A stretch of DNA of 64,000 bases, taken from positions 186,001 to 250,000 of the forward strand of contig BQMF02000033.1 in assembly GCA_027922465.2 (NCBI GenBank), in the 5' to 3' direction. This DNA comes from Turritopsis dohrnii. Its lineage: Eukaryota > Cnidaria > Hydrozoa > Anthoathecata > Oceaniidae. The translations under genes were made by a program, and so were the position numbers. Shown in pieces: positions 1 to 13,019 of this stretch (position 1 is its first letter; each line of letters begins with the position of its first letter). The notes under the pieces are model-generated. The model was not told where the DNA came from. It made no database searches and was given only the letters and a program-made list of their open reading frames with translations.

Positions 1-1
1 T

Positions 2-838
2 CTCAAGAGTTTATGTGATAGACGTCATACTAGACGACTTGCTTTTTTCTACAAAATTGTGAAGGGGATGGCACCACAGTATTTATCTGAATACCTTCCA
101 CCTCCGAACAGAGCTTCAGCAAACCTTAGAGCAAGACCTCCCTTTTTCTCGTTGTATTCAAGGACTGATCGATATTGCTCTTCCTTCTTTCGGTTTTGTG
201 TATTTGAGTGGAATAAACTGGATAGTCCAATACGTGATCTCCCCTCTATTTCCAGATTCAAATGTACTATTCTCAAATTCGTACGACCTAAAGGAGAATC
301 CACCTTCAAGGCAACAAACACCTAAGGAGTGATCTTGCTGACTTGCCTCAGGGTTGGGTTCAGTCACCTGAGAGAGCATAAATTTCGTCACAATTTTTAT
401 GACACAGTTGGTCCCTTTTGTAATTGTAGGACAAATTCCATTGAAACAATTGAACATTTCCTTTTGTATTGCTCGAATTACTCAAATGATAGGCTCGCAA
501 TGCTAGACGGTCTTCGGAATCTCAGTATGCATTTATTTCCGCTTAATCCTGTTTTCCTTTGTAGCATTCTTCTATTTGGTGATCTTAGACTCGATACGAA
601 AACAAATCGAAAAATTTCAGATATAGTCATCAAGTTTATTTGTGACTCGAATCGTTTCAGCGGACCACTGTTATAGATCTCTATTTATTTACGTTTATTA
701 TCTATTCTTTTATTTATTTTCTGTTTCTCGGTCCCTATCCTTGGCAATATCACTTTGTGCCTTCTGAGGATAGGGGTTGCTTGTATGCTTGTATATATTT
801 TTGTTTTTGTGTAATATACTTATTAACAAAAAAAAAAT
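2..838 (+). mobile_element. LINE 3' end fragment (CR1/L2/jockey-type)
   Basis: This is the C-terminal part of a non-LTR retrotransposon reverse transcriptase ORF, entered from the left window edge. Two overlapping frames (about 2-325 and 329-676) carry the region that follows the RT domain. It includes a Cys/His-poor stretch reading CNCRTNSIETIEHFLLYC, typical of the zinc-knuckle-like tail of CR1/L2/jockey ORF2 proteins. A frameshift near 325 breaks the frame, so the copy is dead. An untranslated tail follows to about 838 and ends in a short A-run, as expected for a LINE 3' end. The family is inferred from the protein pattern only. Confidence 0.7.
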
Positions 839-1490
839 ACGTTTTCAAATTAAATCTTTCAATAGTTTCAGGCATTAATATGCACTCATTGCCATTTTCA
901 AAACACAAAGTATATTCTTCACTTCCATCATACCTTTAGGAAAATAAATTTTGCGGGAATTAATTTTTATAAATTTTAGGATTTCTATTGTTCTAGAACA
1001 ATGGTCTTTTATTATGAAACAATAGGACTCCTGAAAAATTTAGTTCCCTTAAGGTAACTGTTTTTCATTTGTCAATTGATTTGATGAGGAGAGAAGAAAA
1101 TGGATTATTTAATCCAAATGCACTGGTAGTTTTCAATCTCTGTCCTTTTCTGACCATACTAACAATCCCACAGTTATCATAGCTTTATTTTTTCACTTCC
1201 TTTTTCAGGTTTTTCTTTTTGATTTTACCAGTACAACTGCTTGTCATTTCTCTATAATAATTTGAAAATATTTCACATTACCTAAAATATTACCAATGAT
1301 GAGGCGTCACAACACAACTTACACAGAACCTTGAGAAAGGAATCAACAAACATATGTAACATCAAAATACTACCTTTCGCTACTTTGGAGATGCTGTTTG
1401 CAATTTCATCAATATTCATAAGTTCCAAAGAACACATATGATTAAGTGATCTTATTTTGGACAGGAGGTATTTATTACCCTATAGGGGAG
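839..1490. other. no gene seen
   Basis: AT-rich sequence without a convincing reading frame, RNA gene or repeat structure. Confidence 0.5.
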
Positions 1491-1530
1491 ATTCGTGGGC
1501 TTACAGAAAAGGATAGGAGGATGGAAAACA

Positions 1531-2200
1531 CTACTTAGCTTTATACAGTATGTTACAGTTTATCAAGTTTGTCCATTCGTTCGTTGCTCTCCTACCATCT
1601 CTGCCTTTGAACATCAATTCTCCCAGTGTGAGCCCTGTAACTCCTTGGCCTGGTTGTTTTTTGGTGATTGCGATCTTCACAGCTATACCCAAAGGCTTCA
1701 TAAAACGTTGGTGCACCAGAGCAACTACTTCTTCTTGTAACTCCTGTGGTAGAATGATCTTATTAACTCTATGGAGTCCTCCGTTGGATATGGTTTGTTC
1801 TGAGAAGACTTTGTGGTACCACTTGAGTGTTGATTTGTTGGTCAGAGGTTGGCCAAGATAGATGAAATGCATTAACTTTTGAAGGGTTTTGTCATTTGGT
1901 TGAGAGTAAAGGATGTGGCTGCGGGCGATTGCAGAAGTGTAACGTGACGTGTGAAGATTGTATACCAATTTTTCGCAGATGCATGCTTCTTCAGCAATGG
2001 GAGTAGGCAATTCATGGAGTGGTATTGCATGGCGGCTGAGATAGTCAGCAGGGTTTTCAGAGCCTTTCTTCCAAAAAAAAGTGTAGTTAATAAGTTCGTG
2101 TCGAAGTTGTATTCTCTCAAAATGTATGGTTAGCTTGGAGAATTTGAGTGGCTGGTGGTCAGTAACGATAGTAGTAAGAGGCTCCCGTATGAGATAGTGT
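1531..2200 (-). pseudogene. Ty3/gypsy-like RNase H to integrase fragment
   Basis: Read on the minus strand, the segment begins with the end of a retroelement RNase H domain: TDHQPL, then the tail motif ENPADYLSRH. It continues into the linker and the start of the integrase zinc-binding region (LHRVNKIILPQELQEEVVAL). That order is that of Ty3/gypsy pol polyproteins, between RNase H and integrase. The frame ends soon after the putative histidine region, and no protease, RT core or LTR is visible nearby. It is therefore an isolated internal fragment. A gypsy-derived host gene is less likely, because both sides are truncated. Confidence 0.65.
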
Positions 2201-3359
2201 TGGAACCTACTGTGAGTGCTTCAAGGTGCAGTTGGGCATATTTCTTTTAGTCCTACTTAACTGCACTCACCACTGAAGCTGTATGTTAAGAGGAAAAGAC
2301 CAGATCCATGGCTAGATAAAGATCTGTTATGACTGTGCTAGGAGAAGAATGTCGTCCAAGTAAATTATGACAAGTACATTCTAGATATTACCCTCCCAAC
2401 AATTTTTAATGGTTTTAATCAAATGTGAGCTGAATCGCAGAAAAGCTTAATGAAATAAATTTCCCCTGGAAAGAACGAAAGATCAAAATAATTAAAAAGT
2501 CATAACATCGAAATACTTAACATTTGCTCCTGGGATAATGTTTAACCCTTGGAGACATTAAACACAACCAAACATCAAAATGATAAAGAATTTGAATCAT
2601 TGAAACGCTTAAAATGACCTATTTAGCGAAACCATGTTTTTTACATGCAGAAGATTTAACACAAACACATAGCAATAACAGAATATATATATTTATACGC
2701 AAAAGAGAAGTTGCAATATTTAAAACAGATCTGTTTACCCAGACATACAAAGCAAACATTGAATGAAATAACAAAATATTAAATTAAAACAAATTGATAC
2801 CTTCCAACTGTTTCGTTTGTGCTTGTTATTGGTTCTTCTAATAGAAAAATATTTTGAATGCATAATGATTCAAGTACCTAATCGTATTATGACAAACAAA
2901 CAAACAAAAAGGAGCTTTGAGAACATACTTAAAAACAATAATTGAAGACACAAAATTAATAATTAATATCCAAAAAATATTCTAAACATACTATGACAAT
3001 ATTGAAAGAAAGCAAAACAAACTAAAAGAAACTTCAAGAACACATTTACTCTATGAATAACCATTAAAAAACAAATGTAATGACAGAATTTATATATCTA
3101 AAGAGTTTATAAAAAATTGAAAACAACCACATTTTTAATCTGAGTTAAAATCTCCTCTGGCTAATTCACAACAGCTAAACAACCCTTTATTCTTATTTAT
3201 GCAGCATACCAACTGTGTTATAACTAAATAGATTGATACTATTTTAACTTTAGTTGAACTTCAAACAAAATAGGATACCTTTCACTGCCAATTCACTAAA
3301 CAGAATTGATCATCTTCTGTTGACATTTTCAAACACTTCTAAACTCTTTACTTCTATAT
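2201..3359. other. no gene seen
   Basis: Very AT-rich, with scattered A-runs and short direct repeats. No reading frame with recognisable content. Confidence 0.5.
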
Positions 3360-4712
3360 TCATACCTGTAAACAAATTACTAATACTTTATTTACTTTCC
3401 AGCACAAACATACATAGGTATTTATAGGCATTTTTTTGAAGTGAAATACATAAAATAAAACTGCTCTCTTCGTTTGGAAAACAATGTCAATATATTTCCC
3501 TCCTATGGAGACAGGTTGTGTTGGACCAGTGAGTTTACTTCTTGATAGTATCATTAGTTTGCACTTTTCTGGGTGAATGGTCAGGGAATTTCTTTTGGCA
3601 TAATGGGTCAGTTTATCAGCAGTTTTTCCCATTTTAGCAATCGCTTCATCTATTGTGTTGCATATAACAGATGCTGTTGTGTCGTCAGCAAATAGGTCCA
3701 CCTCCTCGTCTTCGTCATCAAAGTTGTCAGGCATATCATTGGTATTCACGGAAAAGAGATCAGGTCCCAGAAGAGACCCCTGTGGTACACCATATTCCAC
3801 TGTTGCAGTTTGAGACTGTACATCGTTGAGTATAGTGAATTGTTTACGACCAGAAAGGTATGACTGGATATAGTTGTACAGTGACCCTGACACACCACAT
3901 GCAGCAAGCTTTTTCATCAGGATTGGATGAGATTCTGTGTCGAAGGCTTTCTTGTAATCGATAAATAAGATAGCAACTGATTTCCCATCGTCGATAGCCT
4001 TTAACCATTTCTCGGTCATATAAAGCAATAAATCTTCAGTTGATCTTTGTTTTCTGAATGCCCATTGAAATTCGGTCTGAAGATTAAACGTTTGTATGTG
4101 TTCTTTTAACATACAACATATGTAGTGTTCAATCACTTTACTCGGGATAGACAGAAGGGAGATAGGGCGATAATTACTGCAGTCCTTTTTTGGACCTTTC
4201 TTGTAGGCACAGGTGACTTTTGTAGTTTTCCATTGATTTGGGTATGTCTCAGTTTCAATACTTTTCTTGAAAACAGAGAATAGACTAGAGATTGATACTT
4301 CTTTGCATAGTAGTAGTTCCTTTGCAGTTATTTCGTCAGCACCGCATGATTTGCCAGCTTTCACAGCAGATTTGAACGATTTAGCAAAAGAATCGATATT
4401 TGGATGGACTTTGCTAGTTGTTGGAGTGACTCGATAAATATGACGGTTTGATTTCTCAGGATTAATCTTTGAAGAGAGGTTGTTACCTACATTGGCAAAG
4501 TAGGAGTTCATCAAGTTTGATTTCTCACAGTCGTCTTTCAAGATTCCATCTTCGCTAGCTAATGGTCCAATGATTGATTTCTTAGTTTTCCCATAGAACT
4601 TGTTCACCGTTTTCCAGAAGCTTTTGCTGTTTGTAGAGTTTTGAAATTGCTCTTTCCAGCTTTTCGTATCAGGGAAGTGCAACAATTTCTTGATTTTTTG
4701 TATTTTGACCAT
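3360..4712 (-). pseudogene. LINE reverse transcriptase, truncated at both ends
   Basis: A 450-residue open frame from ATG at 4712 contains a nearly complete RVT_1 domain: NYRPISLL near residue 180, FIDYKKAFD (catalytic Asp), GVPQGSLLGP and the catalytic FADD box. This set marks CR1/jockey/L2-type non-LTR elements. The first 170 residues resemble the linker between endonuclease and RT, but no apurinic endonuclease domain precedes them. After about residue 420 the product runs into unrelated sequence, so the thumb and 3' tail are missing. The RT frame itself is intact, which suggests a fairly young but 5'- and 3'-truncated copy. It may belong to the same broad group as the LINE tails at 2-838 and 16.7-17.9 kb. 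Confidence 0.85.
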
Positions 4713-4789
4713 TGTTCAGTGTTCTTTCCTGACCTAGATTAGCTAACCATAGCTATTTAGTGGTCTCCACTATCACGTTGTTCTTGTAT

Positions 4790-5245
4790 TCACTTTTCTA
4801 TATGAACTTTTAATAGTTCGGTCAATTTATTAGAGTTTTCTATCAGTGTAAAGAGAACATTAAATCCCTTTTCATAAGTTATACGATGGAAGGCCTGGTC
4901 CTGAAGCAGAACAGTTTGTTCAAACAAACTTGATATGTTTTGGATGGTGCTCTGAAGATCTGAAGCATCTTCTTCTACTTCCCATTCAATGATAAACCAT
5001 AGACGGGAGAGTGGTCTTATTGGATTCCTCTCTCTCTTGTATACCTTTAAGTATTGTTTCGGTGTGCAGGGTAGAAGTCTTGTTATTTTCTGCTAACACA
5101 CTTTTAATATACCCATCTCGTTCAGGAACTTGCCCAATTCTTAACATTTATAATCTTGTCTTTGAGGTCTTTTTCTGCCACCTTTACCTTCGCATATTTG
5201 TCACAGTATTGTGCAATGTTAGTTGGTAAATCCCAACATGTTTCA
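4790..5245 (-). pseudogene. possible degenerate coding remnant upstream of the LINE RT
   Basis: On the minus strand, 4991 to 4790 is an open stretch of about 66 residues rich in Glu, Leu and Asn with coiled-coil character. Further open pieces in other frames lie up to about 5245. The codon-like pattern and orientation suggest the remnant of an ORF upstream of the reverse transcriptase. No domain is recognised and there is no clear start codon, so this may be chance. Confidence 0.3.
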
Positions 5246-5718
5246 TCAGAATCTTCATTTAGCTCAAATCTGGTTATTATTTCTATTGGTACAGGGCAAT
5301 CTTCATTCTCAATCTCATCTAACAGAAAACTTCACAACATTATTAATTATTTGTGAAAGGACCAAGCAAACTACACAACCTCTAAATCCATTGCAAGTCT
5401 CCTTTGACCACAACATATGAGGATTATTGTGATTAAACAAGATTAAAGAAATCTAAACTTACAACAACACTTGCACAGATTCAGACATCTTATTTCTTTC
5501 AAGAAGGGATTTTTAGGTCGTTGAAAGTATGACCTTCGGCAAACATGATGAAAGAACATAAAACATATCTGTGGAAGACGGAAATTTCATGTGATGACAT
5601 ATCAAAGTTCTGCACTTTGTGATTCTCTTTTAAAGCTCCCTTTGGCTATTGCATTTATCACGTAAAATTTTGTTTTTTTTTCCCTTGTGAAGAACAATCT
5701 ATATATTAATACCCGATT

Positions 5719-5764
5719 CTCTGTCTGTCTGTCTGTCTGTTTGTTTGTTTGTTTGTTTGTTTGT
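5719..5764. repeat. (TCTG)n then (TTTG)n microsatellite
   Basis: About five TCTG units run directly into about six TTTG units. A compound tetranucleotide microsatellite. Confidence 0.9.
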
Positions 5765-5859
5765 AAGTCACGCAAAATGGTAGATTGAGTTGTGAGCGAA
5801 ATTATTTCTTTATTTGTGTGCGACGTGAGTTCGAAGCAAATACATTGCAACCCCAATCG

Positions 5860-7830
5860 AACCTGACTTTGTTTGGCTGATGTACTAATAGAAATAACGT
5901 TTTGTTTTTATTATTATTGTTAGTTTTATATTCCACGTTGACTTTGCTCTGAAAACAGTACATCAACTAAATACAAAGAAACTAACTGATTAAACAGTTT
6001 GGACAAAAAGCAGCAGTGGCCGAACGTGGCAGCATGTTCGGTTTGTCACTAACTCTTGCCTGACTGTCTGAGATGGGTGAACTTTCTTTTTGAGCAATCA
6101 AAATGTTTAAAAACCGATATGTGAAAAAAAGAGTATCATAAAACAAAATGTTTTTTTTTTTTGCTTTTGTCGTGATAGTTGTCTTAATTTCTTTTAATCA
6201 ATTTCTTTTAATCTATTTTAATCTGATCGAACGTTTTTTTTATTCTCTTTATTCATTTAGCACGTGCATTTTTTCTCTCCTCCCGTGTGAACATTTTAAG
6301 AAGAGAAACCATTTTCGACATGTTTGATAGCAACCATGTTTGAGCGCGTAACTTTTTTAAAAAAGCTTTTTTACAAAAGCTAATAAGAAGTGGAAGTTCT
6401 TCTTCCTACGTTTTGAGTGTATTGTTGTACTGATCAACGATTGGTTTTAAAAAATATAAAAGTCACACATAATGAAAAACCTGAAAAATAGTTAATGTAA
6501 TACTGATGTAACACTGACTGCACACCAGAGGTTGTGACTTTGAATCTTTTCCAAGTTGTATGAGCCGTTTATAAAGTAATTTGCCATTTATTGATACAGT
6601 GATACACAGAGCAGGTGGATATGGGCGGCGAGCGACGCCGCCTTGGCGGCTAGTATTATAAAATTGGTAGATTGAATCAAGAAAACTCGTAGCAGATTTG
6701 TGTTCCCCTTTCTGTTAACCTTTTTATTTTTTAAATTACCCAATATCCAGTAAATAATAAATGATAATTCCTTAATTATCTTGACATTGACTCTGTAGAA
6801 AGAAAAATGTAGAGGAACGATTACAGATGCTAACATGAAAACTGTATCTTGCATAACAAACTGTAAGAAAACAAATTCCATCTAGAAATTTAATGCTTTT
6901 GAGATGCTATCTAAAGGAAAATAATCTGTTAGCCCTCCCGTTCAATAATGCATTGGAATTTGCATAATGTCAAAAGACACAAGATGAAAATCAGAGGGAT
7001 AAACACAATAACACAAGTTTAACACAATTTTAAAAACGAAATAAATATCAGATAGATTCTCAGACTACTCCTTATATGAATGTACCCATCAACGAAGCAA
7101 CTTACTTTTCTGGGAAAATATAAATGGTCACATCTGACAACTGTTGACAGTGATGTTATCAAAGGACTGCTACTTCTAGCAAACTGACGCTTGGCAATGG
7201 GTAGCCCACATCCTACCTCGCAAAAGGATGGATGAGTAAATTTGATTCGAAAATTTTGCAACAATTCAGCAATCTACTCACATTATCAGGATGGCATCTT
7301 GAGATAATGTTCATAGTAACCCTAGCCCTAAGCAGGTAGCTTGTTATGATTATTTGTTAACATCAGATGTCATTAGCCCTGTAAACACGTCCATTATGAC
7401 TAAACCGTTTTGTTTATGGTAGATCTTTTAGCTCCTTTTCTTTATCCATATCCAAATTCAGAAGGAAACTTGAAATGTTGCAAGTTCTGTGCAGTTTTCC
7501 CAGCTTAAATTAACTGAATTGCTGGAAAACCTGTCAGAACTGTCAGACTTACAACAAAATTTCCTGTGATACACACCTTTGATCATTGGTACTTTCTAAG
7601 GTTTTGTGTTTGTGTTTGACACAATTTAGAACTTTTTTATCATTATCGATGAATCAAAACTAGCTTTCATCAAAAAGCACAATCTTATATTTACTTTGAT
7701 GTTAATCAAACTCATAATTTGAACCATGGCTTCTTCCTGCTCAAGGATCAACATTTAGGCAAGGCTTGAGTTCATCTGTGTTTACTACGATGGACCTGAG
7801 GGGTCACTTCAATTTTTGAAATCTTCCTCT
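5860..7830. other. no gene seen
   Basis: AT-rich sequence. Short open frames (for example 6588-6881 and 7019-7264, minus) show no recognisable domain or conserved composition. A small GC-rich patch near 6625-6650 (GGCGGCGAGCGACGCCGCC) stands out by base composition only. Confidence 0.45.
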
Positions 7831-7832
7831 TT

Positions 7833-7955
7833 TTTTAAACTCTTCTACTTTCTTTTAAACTCTTCTACTTTTTTAAAAACTCTTCTACTTTTTTAAAAAC
7901 TCTTCTACTTTTTTTAAAACTCTTCTACGTTTTTTTAAAACTCTTCTACTTTTCT
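7833..7955. repeat. minisatellite, AACTCTTCTACTTTTTT-type unit
   Basis: Six imperfect copies of a 22-24 bp unit (AACTCTTCTAC followed by a T/A-run of variable length). The length changes in the homopolymer suggest slippage. Confidence 0.85.
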
Positions 7956-8462
7956 ACTACTCAAGACCCAGTTTCCACAGAGCATAATTGAGTGTACTCC
8001 CGCGCTGCGCACATGGTGGTGATTCATGTGGAATATAATATTGATCTTGTGAAAAGCGGACTTTAAGTATTCAAAGATGGCACCGACAAGCTGCATGTGT
8101 TAGAATGTAGCTATGGATATGCGAGAGTGTTAACATGTGCTAGAAAATAGCTTTAAATATGGTTATACGAGTGGAATAGTAGTGCTTTGAAGTTAATTAA
8201 AAAAGGTATCTATTTGGCAGTCGAATACTTGCGTTTTTTAATGCATTTCTAGTCCAAAGTTTTGTTTTTTGAACTGAACAAAATACCTAACTATAGCTTG
8301 TTTGTGCAACTAGCAGCTAAATATTCAATGATTCGATCTTTTGTTAGCTGAACAATGCTTGGAGCCGAAATATGTATTGTTCAAATAATGATATAAAATC
8401 TTTTTGTTGTTGTTGTGTTGGGAATGTATATTTGTAACACTCATTCTTTTTACCCTTTTTGT

Positions 8463-8995
8463 ATTATATATATAGAAAAAAATGGATAATATAATGAAGA
8501 GTGCCATTCGATCTGGCATTGAATAATATTTTAGAGATATTTATGATGGGAAAGACCAGCCATCATCGAGTACCATCAATAATTCGAAAACAGAAGGTCG
8601 TTTAAGTAATCTCTTGTCACGTATTAGATCAAAATCATCAAATAGCAATGTTTCTAAAAGAAAATATAAGAAACTCCAAGCAAAGTATCAGCGTTATAAT
8701 CCTGACTTAAAAGAATTCAAACTGGTAAAGCCCAAGGAGAGGGGAGGATCAAGATTTATTGATATAGAATGTTACGTGGTAACTTCATTTAGGACAATTA
8801 TAGACAAGATTCGCAAAAATGCGACTATATATTTCCCCAAAGTTGCAAAACTTTTATCAATTATTGTGTGTACATAGAAGACCATAAGAAAAGTGGTATA
8901 ACTACCATCAACGCAAATAAATATGCTGTCCATACTAATCAGGGTAGAATTCAATTTAATACCATAAAAGAACTTATTTCGAACTTATTATGAAA
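8463..8995 (+). pseudogene. unrecognised basic protein remnant
   Basis: The plus strand carries a Ser/Lys-rich frame with a stop codon near 8521. It continues through SRIRSKSSNSNVSKRKYKKL and a stretch containing KPKERGGSRFIDIE. The lysine-rich start and the structured second half look like real former coding sequence, and open pieces continue to about 8990 after further breaks. I do not recognise the family. It could be part of a transposon-encoded protein; no terminal repeats were found around it. Confidence 0.35.
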
Positions 8996-9309
8996 TGAAG
9001 ATATTCATGGTCATATGACATGGTTTCTCTTATAATTTTTGCTGATGACTTAAAAAAAGTTATGAGTTATGAGAAGTTATTATGGACAAAGCTAAAAATT
9101 AAAACACCTAAATGCAACTAATATTTCCCCAAACAACTGAATATCGACAACTGCATAAATGTGTATAAGGTAAATTCATCATAATAAACGTATGGTCTTC
9201 ATTGCTGCAGAAGCTTGACATCCTTTTACACAGTAATATCATGGTAAACAATGCAATTCAACAGAACACAGCTTTTCGTAACTCGTATAAACTATTTTAC
9301 AACATCATA

Positions 9310-9470
9310 CAATGAAATTTGTTTACAAGTTTACAAAAGAAGAAACGAAAATTGTCAAACCTAATTTTAATACTACAGTCTAAGTATTAAAAATACTTTG
9401 GGGTAGACAGCAAATAACTATTAAAAACAATCAAAATTTGTACTCCGTAGCATTTCAAATTAGGGCAAGG
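9310..9470 (+). repeat. dispersed repeat, copy 1
   Basis: This segment (GTTTACAAAAGAAGAAACG, then GGGGTAGACAGCAAATAACT, then GTAGCATTTCAAATT) recurs in reverse orientation at 60,955-61,110, with an indel of a few tens of bases and point changes. It is a decayed interspersed repeat of unknown class. Confidence 0.6.
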
Positions 9471-9584
9471 GTTATTTTCCAAAAAGAGATGGTCTTAAAG
9501 TGAAAATTTATAAAATTAAATTCAAGTATTCAGAATAAAAATCTCAGTCACAAAAATATGTGGACACTTATTACTTACTCAGGG

Positions 9585-9715
9585 TGTCTAGCAAAAATTT
9601 ATGATCAAATTCAGGGTTTTCAGGGTCATTTTCAGAAAAAATATCGTGATTTTCAGGGTTTTTTGTATGATTTTCAGGGTCCTAAATTAGGATTCCTAAC
9701 ATTTCCCTGACCTCG
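9585..9715. repeat. TTTTCAGGGT-rich interspersed repeat
   Basis: The octamer TTCAGGGT or a close variant occurs five times in about 90 bp, inside a segment beginning AGGGTGTCTAGCAAAAATTT and ending CATTTCCCTGACC. It resembles dispersed non-coding repeats common in invertebrate genomes. No coding content. Confidence 0.5.
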
Positions 9716-10120
9716 CAAACATGTTTATTGGTTTCTCACAAAAGGGATGACCTAGGTTTTATAAGATCTTTGTTATCGAAATAAAACAGTCGATAGACAT
9801 TCTTGTCAACTCTCCCGTAATAAGAATGTTCAGCTTCAAAATATAACAATAACCTGCATACTAATATAAGTAGTAAACAGAAATATGAAACAACTCTTTT
9901 ATATAAATATATTAAACTTCAACTACAAATAAAGCTCTGACTAACATAAATTTAGTAAGCATAAATATGAATAAACCTCTAATATAAATATGTAAAAACT
10001 AAAAACGCAAGAATAGCTCTGACTATACATTACCAATATACAAATTATACAAGTGAGTATTTTTCACTGAAAGTATCCTCTCTATGTATGTTATATTCAC
10101 TATACTCTAAGATAATTAAT

Positions 10121-11940
10121 TTAACATTCGTATGCTTTTTCTAATTTTTCTAAGGCCATATTGAGGGTTTCCAATGTTTTTTCCTTTTCAACTAGAGACT
10201 TTGCAAAAGATGCAGCTTTCGCAACATGATTCTTATTACCATCCGCAGCAATGGCTTCATGGACAAGACTTTCACGCAAAGTCTTCACAGCTTCTTCAAC
10301 GTTGATTTTTCGTTTCTTTACATTATCTATCTCCTCCTTTGCATGCTTTCTTTTAAGAATTCTGTCATCATTTAATTTTGATGCCTTCTTTTTCTCATCA
10401 TCTAACTTTTTTCGTTGGTGGGCATGCTTGCAGCTCCTTCTTAGATCTTTTGTTATTGGAAATTCCCAAACTTCTTTCCCACTTCTCTGCAAAACATCAT
10501 AAACTATTCTCTGGACGACCAACGCTTGTTCTTCCATGTTGACATCAGTGATAACTTTGTTGATGCTGAAGCCCCTTTCTGTATAACTTTGACCGTGTGA
10601 CATGATAAAGACTAGTTTACATATCATCCAAAGTTCCTTATATTGAGCATTGTTCCCCATATAGACATGAAAAAACTCATCCACTTGGTTTTTTCCTATG
10701 TCAAACGAAAGAAATTTATCTTTATTCTTCACCACTTCTTTCCTTACAAACTGATCGTACTGCCATTTCGCATTGTCAGCGACAGAGGATTTTATGAATT
10801 TCTTCGAATACAAACAATCCGCCAAATTAACAAACCTTTTCGACATGTTACCTGCTTTAACCATGTTGGTTGGACTTACTGAACATGCATTCCTCACTAG
10901 GCATAACTTGTTGGTAACCGTTCCTGAAGTTTTAAGAGAATGTGAAGTACAAACTGTATACACTCTCTCATACGTTTTTTCTCGTTTGCAACATTAACTT
11001 TAGAGAGCACGTCCTTGGTTGCAGCACCCAGATCAATCAAATACTCTACCAAACGATTGCCTTTATCATTCAGCCAATCTTCTTTCATCACTTTTGACAA
11101 TGCTTTGGCTTTATCAAGTTTCTCCTTTTTAAAAATCAACCGAAGCAAACGATATAAAACCTTAGAAAGCTCGTCATACATAAATGGCAACATAGGACTG
11201 TCCGTTTGAAACATTGTCAGAAAAGGTTTCAAAATTCCAGCAATGAAAGTAAAGAAATTTTGCTGGAATCAACAAATCCTGAAAGTAAAGAAATTTTGCT
11301 GGAATCAACAAATCCTGATAATATCTCACCAATGTTTCATAGCTTGTATTATTCTTTGGTCTATATGATTTGCTAAGACTTTCCCAATGTTTTACTGTAG
11401 CTTGGACTGAGCTCCACATTTCTAAAGCTCTTTCAGCCACTGCTTTATCCTCTATCCAGCGTGTGTCACAAAACTTCAAGGGAAAGAAGACGTTCCTTCT
11501 CTTAAATAAACATCACGACGAGCAGGTGACTCATTGAATATTTTGAAAATTGCCCTGAGGATTTTATTAATTTCCCAATCTGACTTAGTTGCACCGGTCT
11601 GAAAGGCACCGTGGAGGATATGTAGGGAACAACTGCCAATTTCTAATGTGTTGTTATACCCTTTTTCTACCAAGTGATCATTGACCATGTTTAAAACATT
11701 CCAGTTAGTCCTTGGTCCATCCATAGAGAGGTTAAGAAATTTGCTTAAATCCAAGTCAGAAACAGCTGCCATTAAATCATCCTTTAGATTCTCTGCATTT
11801 GGTCGCAACAGGAATTTTGAGTCAAAATAAGATGTCTCTGCGATATTCTTTTCATTGTTCCAATACCTGACATTCACATCCATTTGACACTTTTGTTGGT
11901 GTTTATTTAAACTTTCATCAAAGGAGCAGCATTTGACCAT
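10121..11940 (-). pseudogene. hAT-like transposase-derived gene, frameshifted
   Basis: Four overlapping minus-strand frames (11940-11476, 11479-11174, 11232-10897, 10963-10121) read as one protein broken by frameshifts. The first part holds LSMDGPRTNWNVLN and an HILHGAF stretch, as in the catalytic core of a widespread hAT-like family. The middle has KFCDTRWIEDKAV. The last part has ERGFSINKVI, typical of a hAT C-terminal region, and then a long Lys/Glu-rich coiled coil to the stop. An in-frame 36-bp tandem duplication (11,245-11,316) adds 12 residues. Loss of frame marks it as a pseudogene. Assignment to hAT rests on pattern only; a domesticated relative is possible. Confidence 0.6.
11245..11316. 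repeat. 36-bp perfect tandem duplication
   Basis: Two identical adjacent 36-bp copies (11,245-11,280 and 11,281-11,316) within the hAT-like frame. The length is a multiple of three, so the frame is kept. Confidence 0.9.
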
Positions 11941-12059
11941 AAGGTGCTTTAAATTGGTATATTCTTTAAAGAAATCTATCCTTCATCCTAAGCATCATAG
12001 GCATATATAGGTGAGGACTTAGAAGGTGTCTCATGGATAAGAAAAATTTGTCACATTGA

Positions 12060-12900
12060 AGGTTTCACACCATAAAGTATATTCACCAAAAGATATTCAA
12101 TTTTATATTATTTTGCATACAGGACATTCTTTTTTCAGAGGTCTCAGGGATGATTTGGCTGAACCACGTATGATAGCCAGTCCATGCATTCTTGCTGATG
12201 TAATTAAGAGCACTAATAGTTTGCAAACATATCTACAGTCTGCTCATTTAGGCTGGTGCGATATTCCATGTGAGCTAAACAAAGTCAGAGAATCTCGAAA
12301 AAAAAGTTGAAAACCCTACGTCATTGTACTATGCGAAACTCAATACCTTCGTAGCAATCAAGAAAAATCCAGTTGCACGTTTTAAATTACATAGCTATGA
12401 GAAATTCAATGCAAACCATTTCCACACTACTTTCATCAAACAAGTGATTTAATTTCTGAGATAGAAAACGCTATCCAAGTTCCGGAGCACCTCCGGGGAT
12501 TCTCCTCCCTTGATCCACAATTATTTCCTTTGGAGAAGGAGGCCTTAGATGAACATGGAAAGGAGGGCATCAAAACTTTAGCATCATATTATGGATCTCC
12601 TTCCATAATCCCTGATAACAACAGCACAAGTCCAGCCCTTCTGATCTGCCCAACTGTAGAAGTGCAATAAAAAATTTTCAAAACCATTGCAGTGACGAAA
12701 CGGATGAATTATGAGTCACAGCAGGTAGCCCTATTAATCAAAACAATAGATAAAGAGACACAAAATATCGGCGCTCTTTCGAAACAAATAAAATGTGTAA
12801 AAAAAGAGCAGACATATGCATTTGAACTCTTGTTGAAGGACTGGTGCAACAATGATACTGCTACGTTATATCTTATTATAATAATTTTTTTTCTTAATCA
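12060..12900 (+). pseudogene. degenerate coding remnant, possibly transposon-derived
   Basis: Plus-strand pieces in shifting frames look like former coding sequence: GHSFFRGLRDDLAEPRMIAS near 12,125; a stretch with HLRGFSSLDPQLFPLEKEAL and HGKEGIKTLASYYGSPSI near 12,490-12,610; and a Lys/Gln-rich frame at 12,692-12,880. The second stretch resembles the late part of a transposase-like protein family that is common in cnidarian genomes, as far as I remember. Multiple stops and frameshifts separate the pieces. The function is not established. Confidence 0.35.
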
Positions 12901-13019
12901 TGGTCATATAAACCGTTGTTACATATGATAACAATGTAATACAATTTTGAGAAATTTTTTTTAACAAAATCAAAAAAAATAAGTTATATAATAAATAAAT
13001 ACAATGTTTTTCTTTAATA

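Noticed and set aside
6588..7264. two minus-strand frames as genes
   Set aside because: Hydrophobic or mixed composition without domain, intron signals or conserved pattern; chance frames in AT-rich DNA.
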